From: Clostridium sp. CAG:417
Lineage (GTDB): Bacteria > Bacillota_I > Bacilli_A > RF39 > UBA660
Direction of reading: 5' to 3'
Assembly: GCA_000432835.1 (NCBI GenBank)
Contig: FR890371.1
Location: 1 to 64,000 of the forward strand
DNA length: 64,000 nucleotides
How positions within the stretch are numbered: the stretch's first letter is position 1; each line of letters begins with the position of its first letter. Below the pieces are notes generated by a model that was not told where the DNA came from, searched no databases, and worked only from the letters and a program-made list of their open reading frames with translations. The position numbers and the translations under genes are program-made. This document shows positions 60,326 to 64,000 of this stretch, piece by piece.

Positions 60326-61522
60326 ATGGAAGATATTAAAATAGAAATTTTACCGAATTTATATTTAAAGGAAGATGGGACATTTGATTTAGAAAAGGCA
60401 TTACAAATGTCTGGAAAGATTGCTGGATTATGTTATGCAAAAACTTCTTTTCATGATATTTTAGAAGAAGATAAAGATAAAACTTTAAGACGTATTGAAA
60501 ATACACTAAGTAATGGACATCATAGTGTTTATGATCATATTTGGATTAGTTTTTATATAAAAAATATTCCCAAAATTTTAGCAATGGTCTTAAATAATGA
60601 AAAGCAATATACGACTAGTGAGAAATCTTTAAGGTATACACCGATTGATGATAGTTTAGACGTGAGTGTTGAAGAGAAAAAGGCATATTATAAATGGTTA
60701 GAGATTATGAAGGATAAAATAGGTACTAAATATGGAGAAGTTTTTTCAAAAACAAAAATTAAAACATTAGCGCAAGAGAATGCTAGAAGTTTTATCTCAG
60801 TTTTTATGCCAACACAAATGGTTTATTCAACAACACTTAGACAAATAAATAATCTATGTAGTTTTATGCAAAATTATTATGTTATTAGTAACAAGGATGA
60901 TTCTTTTGAAGGAAAGCTTGCGACAAGTATGGTCGCTATGATTAAAGAGTTTCAAAAACTCAATGTACTTGATGATAGATTAATGGGTAATGATAAAAAT
61001 AGAAACCTTAGTTTATTTGGTAGTAATTTAGGAGATAAGAAAAACTATTTTGGTGATTTATATGAAGTAACATATGATGGTACATATGCAGAACTTGCCC
61101 AGGCTCAAAGACATAGAACACTAGATTATCAAATGGAAAGGAAAAAAGATAAATCTTATTTTGTTCCACCTATAATAGAAAGTGATCCAGCTTTAGCAAC
61201 AGAGTGGCTTACAGATATGATGAAAATTAGTAATCTTAATGTTACTCCAATTGGAGAAATGATAACCATAAGAGAGTCTGGTAGTTATCAAAACTTTATT
61301 TTAAAGTGTAAAGAAAGATTATGTAGTAATGCTCAATTAGAAATAATGTTACAAACTAGAAAAACTCTTTTAGAGTATATGGATGCTTTAAAAGAGTCTA
61401 ATCCAGTTTTATATGAAGATATTAAAAAATATTCCCATGGTGCTAGATGTAGTTTCCCTGATTATGTATGTCCAGCAGACTGTAAATTTAAAGAGGGAAA
61501 AACTTTAGTTAGAAAAATATAG
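60326..61522 (+). CDS. thyX: Double-length ThyX-like flavin-dependent thymidylate synthase
   Basis: Start at ATG 60326 after GGGTGGAG. 398 residues compared with about 220-250 in typical ThyX. Two ThyX-like halves: the first has GHHSVYDHIWISFYI...SLRY (about 70-110) but its RHR box is degenerate; the second has the intact RHR box (AQAQRHRTLDYQMER, about 263-277) and a C-terminal Cys-rich tail. ThyX methylates dUMP with FAD. One active centre is probably retained. Confidence 0.75.
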   Translation: MEDIKIEILPNLYLKEDGTFDLEKALQMSGKIAGLCYAKTSFHDILEEDKDKTLRRIENTLSNGHHSVYDHIWISFYIKNIPKILAMVLNNEKQYTTSEKSLRYTPIDDSLDVSVEEKKAYYKWLEIMKDKIGTKYGEVFSKTKIKTLAQENARSFISVFMPTQMVYSTTLRQINNLCSFMQNYYVISNKDDSFEGKLATSMVAMIKEFQKLNVLDDRLMGNDKNRNLSLFGSNLGDKKNYFGDLYEVTYDGTYAELAQAQRHRTLDYQMERKKDKSYFVPPIIESDPALATEWLTDMMKISNLNVTPIGEMITIRESGSYQNFILKCKERLCSNAQLEIMLQTRKTLLEYMDALKESNPVLYEDIKKYSHGARCSFPDYVCPADCKFKEGKTLVRKI

Positions 61523-61615
61523 AGAAGTAAAAAATAACTAATATTATTAAAATACGACAAAAAATTTAAGATTTTTTCGATATAATTTTTTAAATGTTAG
61601 TGAGGAGAATTAAAT

Positions 61616-62428
61616 ATGGGACAAGACAATAAAATAAAAAAGTTTTTTAAGAGATATTATCAGATAATGTTATTAGTTTTTGTAATGTTATTTTCTGTTA
61701 TGGCCGTAGCTGGTAATGTTTTAAGAAATGAAAAACTAATTGATAATACGAAGAAAGATTCTTCAAGTATTACTGTTACAGATACAATGAAAGATAGTTC
61801 GATTAAAGAATTAGATGTTAATTCAAGTTTAGTACGACAATTATATTCTATAGCGTATGATAACAGATATGGCTTAAAAGATTCATTTATTTATCCAGAT
61901 ATGGATAAAATCATTATTGGAGAAATGGAGTTTTCTAATAAGATGAAATTAGTTTTAAGTAATTTAGAAAATAATAAATATACTAGTAGTGATTGTAATA
62001 CTAATTTGGGTAATACTTATAGATATAATAATAAAACCTATACATGTAAAGCAAATAGTAAGGGAAGAATTGATGCTCAGACTATTTTAGATAAATATAG
62101 AGATTTATATGGTAATACGGATAATTTTGATACATCAGTTCCTATTGTCGAAGATGGACTTTTAAATAATATCTATTTGTATGGGATAGATAAAAAAACT
62201 AATCAGGCAAGTTATTATTTATATCAAAAAAAAGAAGAAGTAGTAAATCAGTATAATTATACAAGAAAAATTACTTCCGCAACTAGTAATAAAGATAAGA
62301 TTATAATAGTTGAAAATGTAGTAGCGGTTGCTAGTAATGGGGAAAATAGTGAAGAAAATATAAGGTATACATTTAATAAAAATAATGATGATACATATAC
62401 ATACTATAGTCGAGAAAAGATAAAGTAG
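61616..62428 (+). CDS. Hypothetical membrane-anchored protein, 270 aa
   Basis: One N-terminal membrane helix (about 15-36) followed by an extracellular alpha/beta region with a Cys pair (SDCNTNLG, TYTCKANSKG). No family recognised. Starts behind GAGGAG at ATG 61616; ends in a loop of an AAAGATAAA/TTTATCTTT terminator (62416-62445). Confidence 0.6.
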   Translation: MGQDNKIKKFFKRYYQIMLLVFVMLFSVMAVAGNVLRNEKLIDNTKKDSSSITVTDTMKDSSIKELDVNSSLVRQLYSIAYDNRYGLKDSFIYPDMDKIIIGEMEFSNKMKLVLSNLENNKYTSSDCNTNLGNTYRYNNKTYTCKANSKGRIDAQTILDKYRDLYGNTDNFDTSVPIVEDGLLNNIYLYGIDKKTNQASYYLYQKKEEVVNQYNYTRKITSATSNKDKIIIVENVVAVASNGENSEENIRYTFNKNNDDTYTYYSREKIK

Positions 62429-62445
62429 AATTTATCTTTTTTTGT
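62416..62445 (+). terminator. Terminator of the 270-aa gene
   Basis: AAAGATAAA (62416-62424), TAG in the loop, TTTATCTTT (62431-62439), then a T-rich run. Confidence 0.8.
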
Positions 62446-62508
62446 TTTGTTGCTTTTTTTCTAAAAATGTGTTATTATAAGACTCAACTTTTTAGGGGGA
62501 AAAGTATT

Positions 62509-63741
62509 ATGGAATATCAATGTTTGGATGATTTTACAGAAGAGTTAAAAGATAAAATAAGTAATATTAATGAACAAAGAAAAGCTTTTTTTAGTAGAAG
62601 TAGTGATGATTTGTATTCTGATTTAGTTGCTCAAAAGAATTATTTACTTAATGATACCATATATAGCTATCTTTATCATTTTTTACAGAATGACTTTATA
62701 GTTAGAACTAATCAATTTGGAATTACTAAAAATATGGTTATTAATCTAGATCGAAAAAAGTTTTATCAAAGTAGAAATAGAGATCATAAAAATATTCAGT
62801 TAGTTAATTTGATAGATAAATTGCCAGATAGTTTTAGTTATGAAAAGTTTTATGATATTAAGGTTTTAGAAGAATTTCAAAGCTTTCTAATTAAACTTCA
62901 AGATGCTTATAAGACACAGTTAGAAATAAGTAGAAAGTATTTCAATAATAGCATTGATGATGAAGTAAAAAGTACTAGTGAATTAACAAGAGTCTTAAAT
63001 ATAACTAATACTTTTTTATCAGATTATAGATATTTAGGGAAAATAGATATTCTTAAAAATAAGTTTAGTATAAATAATCTCTCATATATATATAGATACG
63101 TAAATAATAAGGAAAGTATTAAAGAAGATGGGACATATGAATTTATTCATAATAATGTCGATATTTTAAAAGATAATTTTACGATGGATGAATTCATGAT
63201 GTGGGCTTTATATGAGAGAAATTATTTGGATTATATAGTTTTTGGAAATAAGGAAAACAAAAAATATTTAGATGAAAAAAGTGGTTACTTTATGAGTAAA
63301 CTATTAGATTGGTATAATAATTTGGATAGTGAAACAAAAAATATAGTTTTTCCAACTTTTAATAATTATATTTATAATCTTATTGATTCAAATAAAGATT
63401 TATCATTTAAGATGTTTACTCAAAATATTCAAGATAGTATTAATAAAGGTATTTCTACTAATAAAAATTATTTTAGTGAACTTAATAAAGATATACATAT
63501 TTTATTAAAGAAGTATTTTGATTGTGAAAGTAGTTTTAGTTTTGATTTTATTAGTTTGGATGATGTTTATGAATTGATAAGAAATATTGATTTAGATGTC
63601 AAAATAGATGAACAATTTATCTTTGATTTATTAGGAACTGTATTAGTATCTAAAAATATAAGTATGGTACAGTCAATTGTTAATAAAGAGGTAAATAGTT
63701 CTAATAAAGTATTTAAAAGAAGTAATAGGGATGGTGAATAG
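62509..63741 (+). CDS. Hypothetical helical protein, 410 aa
   Basis: Start chosen at ATG 62509 (GGGGGAAA before it), as the longer frame from 62467 lies over the promoter region. Mostly helical, Asn/Asp/Lys-rich, no membrane segment and no recognised motif. It has a stop only one base before the next start, so it forms an operon with the last gene. Confidence 0.55.
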   Translation: MEYQCLDDFTEELKDKISNINEQRKAFFSRSSDDLYSDLVAQKNYLLNDTIYSYLYHFLQNDFIVRTNQFGITKNMVINLDRKKFYQSRNRDHKNIQLVNLIDKLPDSFSYEKFYDIKVLEEFQSFLIKLQDAYKTQLEISRKYFNNSIDDEVKSTSELTRVLNITNTFLSDYRYLGKIDILKNKFSINNLSYIYRYVNNKESIKEDGTYEFIHNNVDILKDNFTMDEFMMWALYERNYLDYIVFGNKENKKYLDEKSGYFMSKLLDWYNNLDSETKNIVFPTFNNYIYNLIDSNKDLSFKMFTQNIQDSINKGISTNKNYFSELNKDIHILLKKYFDCESSFSFDFISLDDVYELIRNIDLDVKIDEQFIFDLLGTVLVSKNISMVQSIVNKEVNSSNKVFKRSNRDGE

Positions 63742-63742
63742 A

Positions 63743-64000
63743 ATGAAAAAAGAAATAGATCAATTAATAGAATGTCAAGGTGACATATTATCAGATGAGG
63801 CAGTTATGATGCTTTATAAAATTAGAAATATGGACTTATTTGATTTGAAAAATAAGGTTAATGATTTTAAAAATAGAAATCTTACTCATGTAGTAAATAA
63901 TATTGTTTGTTATGGAAATGTATATAATTTTGCCCAAGATGAAGTTTTTGCATTAAAAGACGCCAGTAGTAAATGTGGATATATAAAATTTACTAATACA
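63743..64000 (+). CDS. Hypothetical protein, 5' part (runs off the window)
   Basis: ATG 63743 follows the preceding gene directly (GGATGGTGAATAG). 86 codons are open to the window end. It has a QLIECQGDILSDEAVMML start and a KNRNLTHVVNNIVCYGN stretch. No family recognised. Confidence 0.55.
   Translation, partial: MKKEIDQLIECQGDILSDEAVMMLYKIRNMDLFDLKNKVNDFKNRNLTHVVNNIVCYGNVYNFAQDEVFALKDASSKCGYIKFTNT

Noticed and set aside
1..64000. CRISPR arrays or restriction-modification systems
   Set aside because: No regular repeat-spacer series and no methylase or nuclease genes other than phage HNH proteins.
1..64000. Mycoplasma-type genetic code with TGA as Trp
   Set aside because: TGA ends terL, the tape measure, mreC and the alpha/beta hydrolase genes, so it is a stop.

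Overview
The window is AT-rich DNA (roughly 30% G+C by eye) from a low-G+C Firmicute. SMC, MreC/MreD, RadC, a CIRCE heat-shock operator, a CotJ spore-coat locus and AGGAGG-type ribosome binding sites point to the Bacilli, most likely an uncultured Erysipelotrichales/RF39-like gut lineage. TGA is used as a stop in both phage and host genes, so this is code 11 and not a Mycoplasma-type code.

Positions 1 to about 25,066 are the right-hand part of an HK97-type siphovirus prophage, all on the + strand. The left part (1-5.3 kb) holds many small genes: a phage SpoVG homologue, a NUMOD4/HNH-like homing-endonuclease relative, a minimal tyrosine recombinase, zinc-ribbon proteins and two paralogues sharing an N-terminal motif. 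An ArpU/RinA-like regulator (5.4-5.9 kb) is followed by a consensus promoter with phased GCAAT repeats and, about 30 bp further on, an intrinsic terminator. This looks like an antitermination-controlled late switch. The late operon then runs in the classical order: HNH nuclease, TerS, TerL, portal, prohead protease, major capsid, head-tail connectors, major tail protein, gpG/gpGT chaperones (with a clear -1 frameshift site), tape measure, distal tail, Gp37-like tail protein, baseplate/fibre proteins, small membrane lysis proteins and an M23 endolysin. It ends at a strong terminator.

The prophage ends inside cotJC. On the minus strand at 25,067-25,273 the first 68 codons of CotJC run into prophage DNA and stop. 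The spore-coat operon is therefore split by the phage, in the manner of the skin and SPbeta elements. Upstream in the same operon, CotJA-like and CotJB-like parts are fused into one protein.

From 25.9 kb to the end is ordinary host chromosome with several notable items. Hsp20 has a CIRCE operator. A 570-base gene-free stretch (29.9-30.45 kb) directly precedes an OapA-like membrane protein, which identifies it as a candidate OLE RNA. Metabolic and translation genes include pta, rluB, argS, an ABC-F ATPase with only one intact ATP site, a three-gene 2-hydroxyacyl-CoA-dehydratase-activase cluster (minus strand), an acyl-CoA synthetase with a palindromic operator, and a double-length ThyX-like protein. 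Envelope and cell-shape genes include a LysM protein, a ferritin-like protein, a kinase-less PASTA protein, SPOR, MreCD and a degenerate polysaccharide deacetylase. SMC (unusually short), a DnaJ-domain protein, a multi-domain hybrid histidine kinase, tRNA-Cys and two decayed genes complete the region.
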